Shown here: one piece after another, positions 14,841 to 22,014 of the stretch | How the letters are laid out: each line of letters opens with the position of its first letter | Numbering within the stretch: the stretch's first letter is position 1 | From: JBAXTE01 sp964653595 | GTDB lineage: Bacteria > Bacteroidota > Bacteroidia > Bacteroidales > WCHB1-69 | Assembly (NCBI GenBank): GCA_964653595.1 | Contig: CAZZHH010000040.1 | Span: 1 to 28,266, forward strand | Direction: 5' to 3' | DNA length: 28,266 nt | Notes under the pieces: generated by a model | What the model saw: only the letters and a program-made list of their open reading frames with translations | The model's database searches: none | Told to the model about the DNA's origin: nothing | Position numbers and translations under genes: made by a program

Positions 14841-16691
14841 ATGAATTTATTTCAGATTAATCAAAATGAATGCAAACTTTGTTATTCATGTGTTCGTATT
14901 TGTCCCTCTAAAGCAATAAAAGTTCAAGATGGTTATGCTGAAATTATTCACGATAGATGCATCGATTGTGGTAGTTGTTATTCTGTATGCACTCAAAATG
15001 CCGTAACATACTACGATTCTAAAAGTGATGTGAAATTTTTGTTACAAACTCCTGGCAAGGTAGCTGCTATTGTCGCTCCTAGTATTTCTGGTGAATTTAG
15101 CGATATTACCGATTATCGGAGTTTTGTAAATATGATAAAAAGCTTGGGTTTTGATTTTGTCAACGAAGTCAGTTTTGGAGTCGATTTGATGGCTTTTCAG
15201 TACGAAAAATTGTTTACCAACTTTAATGGAAAATATTATTTTACTGCAAATTGTCCTCCTGTTATCAACTACATCGAAAAATACTATCCTGAGCTTATCG
15301 ATAATTTAGCTCCAATCATTCCTCATATGATTACCACTGCAAAAGTCCTTCACGAAACTCATGGAAGGGATTTGAAAATAGTGTACATTAGTCCTTGCAT
15401 TGCTGCCAAGAATGAAGTGTTGCGTTTTGTGGATGCAGATACTCGCATCGATGCAGTGTTGACATATATTGAATTACGTGAAATGTTTTTGGAAGCTGGA
15501 ATTTCTGAAACATCGGTTAGTTATTCCGAATTTGACCGCCCTATTGGTAGAAAAGGCTCCTTATTCCCAATTTCACGAGGAATGTTGCAAGCCGTTGATA
15601 TTAATGAAGATTTGTTAACTGGTCGAATAATATGTACAGAAGGACGAGAAAATTTTTTGCAGGTGATTGAGGAATTTAAAAATAATGTACAGATAAAACA
15701 GCATATCGATTTGTTTTATTGCGATGGTTGTATCATGGGCCCTGGTACCTCCAAAAAGGGGAATAAATTTTTAAGACGTACCCTTGTCATTGATTATGTA
15801 GATAAGCGGATGAAGGGTTTTAATAAAGAGGAGTGGGAAAAGGAAATTGATACTTATAAACAGATAAATTTTAAACGTACGTATAATCGCAACGACGATC
15901 AGCGTTTGCCAGATCCTAGCAATGAAGAGCTTCAAATAGTTTTGTCTGAATTAGGTCACGAAAGTTCAACAGATATTTTAAGTTGTGGTGCATGCGGTCA
16001 TGATAATTGTGCAAAATTTGCAGCTGCTATATGTAAAGGATTAGCTACTTCGGAGATGTGCCCTACCTATTCGTATCAGAAGATGAAGACCTATATCGAC
16101 GAAATGGCAACCATTAACAATATTTTGTCGGAGACAAAAGAGGCCCTCACTAAGTCGGAGTTGAAAGCTAGAGAAGAAGAACAGTTAGCAAAAGAACTGT
16201 CTCACACCGTAACAGCCATGCTGCAGAAAATTCCACTTGCAATTGTTATCGTAAACAGCGACTTAAAAGTTATGCAATCGAATGACTCATTTGTCCGATT
16301 GTTAGGACATGAAGCACAAGATATTAGTCAAGTTGTTCCAGGGTTAATCAATGCGGATATTCGTACTCTTATCCCATTTCATAAATTGTTTGCATCCTTG
16401 GTATTTACCGGAGAAGAGAATTTAAGCAGAGACGAAGAGTATAAGAATAAGGTATATAACATTACTGTTTTTACCATTAAAAAACATGAAATCGTTGGGG
16501 GAATTATAAGAGACATGGAGAATCCAGATGTGCGAAAAGATGAAGTAGTAGAGCGCGCAAGAGAGGTTATCAAAGATAATTTGGAGACCGTTCAACAAAT
16601 AGCATATCTTTTGGGAGAGAGTTCTTCGAAGACAGAAAAGATTTTACATTCGATAATCAAATCATACAATACGGAAGACAATAACTTATGA
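14841..16691 (+). CDS. Putative sensory [FeFe] hydrogenase (HydS-like, phosphatase-linked) with PAS domain
   Basis: 616 residues. Order: two-cluster ferredoxin (C11/14/17/21 and C40/43/46/50); H-cluster-like domain (about 70-320); an RnfB/CODH-type Fe-S domain (C382-x2-C385-x4-C390-x16-C407); a helical linker (about 412-460); a PAS domain (about 463-555); a C-terminal helix. The H-cluster motifs are altered: L1 TANCP keeps C138 but has N137 at the proton-relay cysteine position; L2 is SPCIAAKNE (C186), lacking the usual Met and with the lysine moved one place; L3 is YCDGCIMGPG, with C294-x2-C297 instead of Cx3C. These changes, the PAS domain and the adjacent phosphatase fit group C sensory hydrogenases, which are thought to signal H2 or redox state rather than turn over fast. 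No histidine kinase or output domain is present; its ATGA overlap with the phosphatase gene suggests that is the output. Confidence 0.88.
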   Translation: MNLFQINQNECKLCYSCVRICPSKAIKVQDGYAEIIHDRCIDCGSCYSVCTQNAVTYYDSKSDVKFLLQTPGKVAAIVAPSISGEFSDITDYRSFVNMIKSLGFDFVNEVSFGVDLMAFQYEKLFTNFNGKYYFTANCPPVINYIEKYYPELIDNLAPIIPHMITTAKVLHETHGRDLKIVYISPCIAAKNEVLRFVDADTRIDAVLTYIELREMFLEAGISETSVSYSEFDRPIGRKGSLFPISRGMLQAVDINEDLLTGRIICTEGRENFLQVIEEFKNNVQIKQHIDLFYCDGCIMGPGTSKKGNKFLRRTLVIDYVDKRMKGFNKEEWEKEIDTYKQINFKRTYNRNDDQRLPDPSNEELQIVLSELGHESSTDILSCGACGHDNCAKFAAAICKGLATSEMCPTYSYQKMKTYIDEMATINNILSETKEALTKSELKAREEEQLAKELSHTVTAMLQKIPLAIVIVNSDLKVMQSNDSFVRLLGHEAQDISQVVPGLINADIRTLIPFHKLFASLVFTGEENLSRDEEYKNKVYNITVFTIKKHEIVGGIIRDMENPDVRKDEVVERAREVIKDNLETVQQIAYLLGESSSKTEKILHSIIKSYNTEDNNL

Positions 16692-17875
16692 TTGAAGATA
16701 AATTTTACATTGAAGTAGACGTAGAACAGAACATTTGTAAAGATGAAATGATCTGTGGAGATGTATTTTTGTCGGATAGAATAAAAAATGAGAAACGCAT
16801 TATTGCTGTGTTGAGCGATGGGATGGGCAGTGGCGTGAAAGCAAATGTCTTGGCTACATTAACAGCTTCGATGGCTTTGAATTTTGTAAAAGGACATCGG
16901 AGTATTCACCAGACTGCCGAGATTATCATGGATACTTTGCCCGTTTGTTCAAGAAGAAAGGTGAGCTACTCCACTTTTACCATTATCGATATTGAATTTG
17001 ACGGTACCACTCAGATAGTGGAGTACGATAATCCCAATTGTATTATCATGCGTGGGACCAAGCCTTTTGATCCTCAATGGCATGATATTGTGTTGGAAAG
17101 CGAAACACATAAAGGGAAAATTCTTCGTGCTTGTTCGTTTCAAGCTCAAAAAGAAGATCGAATTTTTTTCTGGTCTGATGGGATTACTCAATCTGGGATG
17201 GGATCGAAACAGTATCCATTTGGATGGGGACAAGAGAGTGTAGAACATTATGTATATAACTGCATTGAGCGGGATCCGTATATATCGGCACGCGAGATGG
17301 CCAAAAAAATGATCAATATTGCCCTGCGAAACGACAACGGCAAGCCTCAGGATGATACTTCTTGTGCGGTTGTGTATTATCGTCAACCTCGAAAGTTGCT
17401 GGTGATAACTGGACCTCCGTATAGCAAAGATAAAGATTCACAATTAGCCCTTAAAGTCCAAGCATTTGAAGGGAAAAAAGTGATATGTGGGGGGACAACT
17501 GCTGAGATAATTTCCGAAAATTTGGGATTGATGTATCGACAAGGTTTCGAAATTGTGGATTATGATTTGCCTCCAATATCCTACATGGATGGAATTAATC
17601 TTGTTACAGAAGGGATTTTAACTCTAAGCAAAGCATTTCAGATAATGGAGAGTTATAAAAATGATGTTGTCTTGGGCAATGGGCCTGCCGATGAGCTGGT
17701 GAAATTGTTTTTTAAAAGTGATAAAATTCATTTTATAACTGGCACCGGAATCAATACAGCCCATCAAGATCCTACACTGCCACAAGAACTTGAAATTCGC
17801 AGAAACGTGGTTAAAAGAATTGTCCATATTCTGGAAACAAAGTTTATGAAAGATGTCTCCATTGAGTTTATTTAG
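16688..17875 (+). CDS. SpoIIE-type PP2C serine/threonine phosphatase of the hydrogenase-sensor operon
   Basis: 395 residues, soluble. The N-terminal two thirds is a SpoIIE/PP2C metal-dependent phosphatase domain: CGDVF near 23-27, SDGMGSG with metal-ligand candidate D44, FFWSDGI with D164, and DDTS with D222-D223. From about residue 235 a separate domain of some 160 residues follows (LLVITGPPYSKD, CGGTTAEI at 267-274, LGNGPADELVKL, FITGTGINTAH) that I cannot assign to a named fold. The ATG overlaps the sensor stop codon (ATGA), so the pair is translationally coupled. SpoIIE-like enzymes usually dephosphorylate STAS anti-anti-sigma proteins, but no STAS or anti-sigma gene is in the window. No promoter precedes it; the operon ends here without an obvious hairpin. 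Confidence 0.9.
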   Translation: MIEDKFYIEVDVEQNICKDEMICGDVFLSDRIKNEKRIIAVLSDGMGSGVKANVLATLTASMALNFVKGHRSIHQTAEIIMDTLPVCSRRKVSYSTFTIIDIEFDGTTQIVEYDNPNCIIMRGTKPFDPQWHDIVLESETHKGKILRACSFQAQKEDRIFFWSDGITQSGMGSKQYPFGWGQESVEHYVYNCIERDPYISAREMAKKMINIALRNDNGKPQDDTSCAVVYYRQPRKLLVITGPPYSKDKDSQLALKVQAFEGKKVICGGTTAEIISENLGLMYRQGFEIVDYDLPPISYMDGINLVTEGILTLSKAFQIMESYKNDVVLGNGPADELVKLFFKSDKIHFITGTGINTAHQDPTLPQELEIRRNVVKRIVHILETKFMKDVSIEFI

Positions 17876-17982
17876 GTCGAAATAGTTTTCTTTTTTTCCT
17901 ATTATCTAATTTCTTTTCCCAAAAATTTGATTTTTTAACTTAATGGGAAAGCATTTATTTGCCATATCTCGGTAAAAAAAAT

Positions 17983-17990
17983 TAATTTTG
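17983..17990 (+). promoter_or_regulatory. -7 promoter element of the DUF4831 gene
   Basis: TAATTTTG matches TAnnTTTG, with TTTG at 17958-17961 spaced 21 bases upstream. The ATG is 28 bases downstream. It separates this gene from the sensor operon. Confidence 0.6.
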
Positions 17991-18018
17991 CATCTCAAAA
18001 GTTTATCAATATATATAT

Positions 18019-19170
18019 ATGAAAATTCCAAAGCTCATCTTATTATTTTTTATGTCATTTTTTTTATGGGAATGTACAACCATAAAAACTACAAAAATTG
18101 ACTCAACTGCAAATACACAACCTAATTCGGGAGTGTTATATACATTGCCAAAAACGGCGCTTAGGGTGAATGTCTCTATTTCAAAAGAGATAAAAATGAA
18201 GGGGCCTTATGCTGACTTTGCCGAAAAATTGCTGGGTTTAAAAAATGTAATAAGCAGCAATCAGACATCTTATCGTATTACAGATATTTCATTGGATCCA
18301 TTTAGTATTCAAGATACTTCACACCAATATTTAATTACTATATCAAAAAATCCTTTTCATCGTCATTTCGATCGATATCTATTTAATTCCAATGGCCAAT
18401 TGTTGGCTTACAATTCCAAGGTAGCAGGCATTGATGACAAAAAATTGGTATCTGCAAAAGCAAATATTACAAATTCAAATGCTAATTATCCCAATTTTTT
18501 TCAACTCTATGCAGATGCTTCTCAAATTGAAAAAATTGACACGGTGTATGAAACGATAAAAACCGATACTATCACAATGTCTAAGCCAATCATTAAGCGA
18601 ACATTAGTTACCAAAACGGTTGAACAAAGAGCGGTAGAAGCAGCGGATTACATTTTAAAATTTAGGATGAAACGGTATGAGCTTATTTCTGCTAGTCAAG
18701 AGATACCCTATTCAAAGGATGCTATAGAATATATGAATAATCAGTTGCTTAAAATGGAAAATGATTATCTAGAGCTGTTTGTGGGAATTTCGCGTTTTGA
18801 AAATATCCAGACTACATATACGGTTGTCCCGAATGCAACTTTGGATAATAGAACCATCCCCTTATTTGGTTTTTCAGAAACAAGTGGGATAGTAGATTAT
18901 AATGATTCTAAAGCAAATAAATACTCTTTGTCTTTTGAGCCATCTACAAAGCAAGTTGAAGATAGTGTTCATCTACCAAGACTAAATCAAATACCATATA
19001 GAGTTCCAGATATAGTTAATGTATTTGTAAATATTAATGGGGAAAGATTAAGTGATTTTTTTCAACTTCCTATATATCAATATGGAATCGTTCGTTTTTT
19101 TCCAAAAAGGGTTAAGTCATTTACTGTTGATCCAAATTCTGGGACGATAACCAAAATAAAAGTAAAATAA
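18019..19170 (+). CDS. DUF4831 family protein, probably exported
   Basis: 383 residues. Recognised by the DUF4831 signature GVLYTLPKTALRVNV (about 39-53) followed by GPYADFAEKLLG, and the middle AVEAADYILKFRMKRYELISA segment; this family is largely confined to Bacteroidetes and has no known function. The N-terminus (MKIPK, a hydrophobic stretch, then LWEC at 17-20) looks like a signal peptide with a possible lipidation cysteine at C20. Glutamate just before it is unusual for a lipobox, so the anchoring is uncertain. It has its own promoter and is followed by yidC with a separate promoter, so the adjacency need not mean a shared function. Confidence 0.8.
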   Translation: MKIPKLILLFFMSFFLWECTTIKTTKIDSTANTQPNSGVLYTLPKTALRVNVSISKEIKMKGPYADFAEKLLGLKNVISSNQTSYRITDISLDPFSIQDTSHQYLITISKNPFHRHFDRYLFNSNGQLLAYNSKVAGIDDKKLVSAKANITNSNANYPNFFQLYADASQIEKIDTVYETIKTDTITMSKPIIKRTLVTKTVEQRAVEAADYILKFRMKRYELISASQEIPYSKDAIEYMNNQLLKMENDYLELFVGISRFENIQTTYTVVPNATLDNRTIPLFGFSETSGIVDYNDSKANKYSLSFEPSTKQVEDSVHLPRLNQIPYRVPDIVNVFVNINGERLSDFFQLPIYQYGIVRFFPKRVKSFTVDPNSGTITKIKVK

Positions 19171-19230
19171 TTTTCATCGAGTTTGTCACATCTTCAAGCT
19201 CATAATTGTTAATTTGCAAGCAAAAAAAAC

Positions 19231-19238
19231 TATCTTTG
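19231..19238 (+). promoter_or_regulatory. -7 promoter element of yidC
   Basis: TATCTTTG followed by CA matches TAnnTTTG, 26 bases before the ATG. A TTG at 19206-19208 lies 22 bases upstream. Confidence 0.6.
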
Positions 19239-19264
19239 CAAACGTAAAAATATATATTTAAAAA

Positions 19265-21205
19265 ATGGATAAGAATACTGTTCTAGGTTTGGTGCTGATT
19301 TTCGCACTTTTTATCGGATTTACAATTTGGCAATCGCCATCAGACGAAGAGATTAAACAACAAAAGATTAAGCAAGATTCCATCACTCAAGTTGAAAAAC
19401 AGAAGAAAGCCGTCAGCGATTCTCTTGCAAAAGTTGATTCTTTAGCAGTAAAAGGAGAGGGTGTCAGAGCCGATTCCTTGGGTGAAAGTGCAAGTCGTAT
19501 TCAAGAGATGGGATTCTTTGCCGTTTCAGCAAACGAGAAAAACGAACTTTATACAGTAGAAAATGATCTGTTGAAGCTTACTTTTAGTACCAAAGGGGGT
19601 AGGGTATATGCCGCAGAATTAAAAAACACCGTAACCTTTGATGGTAAGCCACTGATCCTGTTTTCAGGGGATACTAACTTTTTTGGTTTCTCATTTTTCT
19701 CTAACCGCCAGTTGGTTGAGACTCAGAAACTAAATTTTGTTCCCGTTTGGAAAGGTGCTAAAGATGAGAAAATAGGTAGCAAAAACATGAAAATTACTGG
19801 CACCGATTCGCTTCAGTTTGCCATGAGAATATATCCTGTAGAGGATAGTGCACAAAATACCTCCAGTTACATGGAGTACATTTACACCATAAAAGGGAAC
19901 GATTATATGGTAGGAGTGAAATTGAATATGGTAAATATGGATAATTATATCGATAGAAATACATCTTCTCTCTCATTCCAATGGCAATCTGTAATCAATA
20001 AACTTGAAAAAAGCTTTGATAACGAGAAAAATGCAACTACTATTTATTACCGCGATAGCGAAGAGGTGGACTATATTTCTGAAACAAAAGATGAAACCAA
20101 GGAGATAACCACTCAAGTAAAATGGCTGTCATTTAAACAACAGTTTTTTGCAACTTCCATCATTGCTAAATCTAATTTTGAAAGTGCTAAAATAACTACG
20201 AAGGCATTTGAAGAAAATCCAAATAAAATTAAAACTCTCACAGCTGAATTTAAAGTGCCTTTAGCAAGCTCTTTGAAAAGTTTTAATTTTGACATGTCCA
20301 TGTACTTTGGTCCTACCAAATACAAAACATTGTCATCTTATAATTTAGATCTTGAACGTCAGATTCCTTTGGGATGGAGTTTTGCTCCAATGGCATGGAT
20401 TAATAGGTTTGCAGTTTTACCTGTATTTAACTGGTTGGAGCAATATGGTTGGAATTATGGTATCATTATTTTAATACTTACTATCTTGTTGAAGATTGTG
20501 CTTTTGCCTATAGCATACAAGACGTATATGTCTTCTGCAAAAATGAGAGTTTTAAAACCAGAAGTGGAAGAGATAGCCGCTAGGTATCCCAAAACTGAAG
20601 ACGCCATGAAAAAACAGTCCGCGACCATGGCATTGTATAAACAAGCTGGCGCTAATCCTATGTCGGGCTGTTTGCCTATGTTGTTACAAATGCCAATATT
20701 GCTAGCACTGTTTCGCTTTTTTCCGGCCTCTATCGAACTACGTCAACAATCTTTTCTTTGGGCGTCAGATTTATCTTCTTATGATTCTGTTTTAGATTTA
20801 GGTTTTAAAATCCCATTCTATGGCGACCATGTAAGTTTGTTTACCATATTAATGACGATTGCCACATTAGTTTATACTAAGATCAATAACGACATGATGG
20901 CAACTGACACTGGTCAGCAAGCCAAAACCATGAAAATAATGATGTACATGATGCCAATTATGTTCCTTGGTATTTTTAATAACTACGCAGCAGGTTTAAG
21001 TTATTACTATTTCTTAGTTAACTGTATTACATTCTTGCAAATGTGGTTGTTTAGAGTTTTTGTAGATGAAGATAAAATCCATGCAAAAATTCAATTAAAT
21101 AAGCTAAAACCTGTCAAAAAATCTGGTTGGGCTAAACGATTAGAAGATATGGCAAAACAACAGCAACAACTTCAACAACAACAAAAAAATCAAAAAAGAA
21201 AATAA
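19265..21205 (+). CDS. yidC: Membrane protein insertase YidC
   Basis: 646 residues, the long Bacteroidetes/proteobacterial form. YidC inserts and folds inner-membrane proteins, alone or with SecYEG. One N-terminal membrane helix (about 5-20) is followed by a charged linker and a large periplasmic beta domain (about 90-355), then the conserved insertase core: WNYGIIILILTILLKIVLLP near 397, the NPMSGCLPMLLQMPILLALF motif near 463, and two later helices including MKIMMYMMPIMFLGIFNNYA. The C-terminus is a Gln/Lys-rich tail ending in NQKRK, common in ribosome-interacting YidC tails. It has its own promoter element and a hairpin 15 bases after the stop. Confidence 0.97.
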   Translation: MDKNTVLGLVLIFALFIGFTIWQSPSDEEIKQQKIKQDSITQVEKQKKAVSDSLAKVDSLAVKGEGVRADSLGESASRIQEMGFFAVSANEKNELYTVENDLLKLTFSTKGGRVYAAELKNTVTFDGKPLILFSGDTNFFGFSFFSNRQLVETQKLNFVPVWKGAKDEKIGSKNMKITGTDSLQFAMRIYPVEDSAQNTSSYMEYIYTIKGNDYMVGVKLNMVNMDNYIDRNTSSLSFQWQSVINKLEKSFDNEKNATTIYYRDSEEVDYISETKDETKEITTQVKWLSFKQQFFATSIIAKSNFESAKITTKAFEENPNKIKTLTAEFKVPLASSLKSFNFDMSMYFGPTKYKTLSSYNLDLERQIPLGWSFAPMAWINRFAVLPVFNWLEQYGWNYGIIILILTILLKIVLLPIAYKTYMSSAKMRVLKPEVEEIAARYPKTEDAMKKQSATMALYKQAGANPMSGCLPMLLQMPILLALFRFFPASIELRQQSFLWASDLSSYDSVLDLGFKIPFYGDHVSLFTILMTIATLVYTKINNDMMATDTGQQAKTMKIMMYMMPIMFLGIFNNYAAGLSYYYFLVNCITFLQMWLFRVFVDEDKIHAKIQLNKLKPVKKSGWAKRLEDMAKQQQQLQQQQKNQKRK

Positions 21206-21220
21206 TTCTTATCTATAAAG

Positions 21221-21257
21221 CATTAAAAAAGAGTTCGTTAAGTGGCTCTTTTTAATG
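21221..21257 (+). terminator. Hairpin terminator after yidC
   Basis: CATTAAAAAAGAG (21221-21233) pairs with CTCTTTTTAATG (21246-21257), with one bulged A and a 12-base loop. The A and T runs lie within the stem, so it could also serve the convergent minus-strand gene ending at 21313. Confidence 0.65.
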
Positions 21258-21312
21258 TGTTTGATCTAGATGAATTGAATATTGTTTACATGTAGCCTTT
21301 GTAAATATTGGC

Positions 21313-21669
21313 TTAAACTCTTGCTTCTAGCATGCCATTTCCGATTAAGTTAACGGTTAGTTTATTGGGGGTTGGATACAAAATTAATTTCGAAAAATCC
21401 TCTTTCCAAAAATCTAAATCTAATAATTTTCCTTCTTTGTCGATGGTGAGTGTGATAACCACGCGTGTATTGTCTACATCTACGTAATTAGCTTGTATCA
21501 GATCGTGACAATAGTTTGAACCGTCGCTCTCTTGCATACTGATGCTGCCCATTATACCGCCTTCATATTCATGTACATTCTCCGAAATAGGATAATCTTC
21601 TATGCTAAATCCTTTGATGCGGATTAAAAACTCAATAATTTTCTTTTCTTCTTCTCTAATTGGTCTCAT
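21313..21669 (-). CDS. Small uncharacterised protein, possibly DUF6984-like
   Basis: 118 residues, soluble, no signal peptide, membrane helix or metal motif. The opening MRPIREEEKKIIEFLIRI, acidic/aromatic middle (VHEYEGGIMGSISM) and the ITLTIDKEGKLLDLDFWKEDFSKL segment with a final hydrophobic strand resemble small DUF6984-type proteins. That match is from memory and weak. The ATG is followed by a reading frame with normal codon use. A heptamer repeat lies just upstream of the start, at 21677-21722, and no TAnnTTTG element was found. Function unknown. Confidence 0.65.
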   Translation of the reverse strand: MRPIREEEKKIIEFLIRIKGFSIEDYPISENVHEYEGGIMGSISMQESDGSNYCHDLIQANYVDVDNTRVVITLTIDKEGKLLDLDFWKEDFSKLILYPTPNKLTVNLIGNGMLEARV

Positions 21670-21676
21670 ACATTTT

Positions 21677-21722
21677 ACAGTTAACAGTGAACAGTTATCA
21701 GTGAACAGTTGTCAGTGAACAG
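21677..21722. repeat. Heptamer tandem repeat (WCAGTKR type), copy 1
   Basis: Six consecutive 7-base units, ACAGTTA / ACAGTGA / ACAGTTA / TCAGTGA / ACAGTTG / TCAGTGA, plus ACAG. The units alternate a T and a G form, giving an apparent 14-base period. The same repeat, same strand, occurs at 28183-28266. It lies between the small minus-strand gene and the helicase gene, 8 bases from the former's start codon. Confidence 0.9.
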
Positions 21723-22014
21723 ATGTTGATTCTTAAATAAGGTTGACCGTTTTTATTCACTCATTTCAAGTTTATAAGTTTAAGTCTTTTAACCACTGAG
21801 GGCACTCACAAATATTAAGAAAAAAAACTATGAATGAAATTTCTACTAGTTCCGTACGTTCATTAAGTCTACTTGTATTCACTTTACAAACTTTATAAAC
21901 TTTCCACTTTTACTAGGTTTACTTGTTCTGCCTGGTTCACCAGTTCTACTCGTTATACCTGTATTTGGCTGTTTTCTTTCGACTTTATAGACTTTATGAA
22001 CTTTCAACTCTCTC
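21723..22014. other. Gene-free stretch downstream of the DEAD-box helicase
   Basis: With the heptamer array this makes 345 bases without a convincing gene. The part from 21723 to about 21840 shows nothing recognisable; from about 21845 it is the degenerate 9-base repeat listed separately. Open frames on both strands here have repeat-driven composition and are not called as genes. No terminator for the helicase was recognised. Confidence 0.6.
21845..22010. repeat. Degenerate 9-base tandem repeat
   Basis: Period-9 structure with consensus NNNRACTTT on the plus strand: ATTCACTTT, ACAAACTTT, ATAAACTTT at 21877-21903 and TTCGACTTT, ATAGACTTT, ATGAACTTT at 21978-22004. Between them is a diverged section with ACYNGTTYT-like units. 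The two clear blocks are not exactly in phase (101 bases apart). On the minus strand one frame reads as tripeptides ending in Lys/Arg. It starts right after the helicase stop codon. Confidence 0.55.

Noticed and set aside
16949..17386. 145-codon open frame antisense to the phosphatase gene
   Set aside because: It lies wholly inside a well-supported gene on the other strand, has no promoter or ribosome site, and encodes nothing recognisable.
21677..21722. CRISPR array
   Set aside because: The units are 7 bases with no unique spacers, so this is a simple tandem repeat; no cas gene is present.
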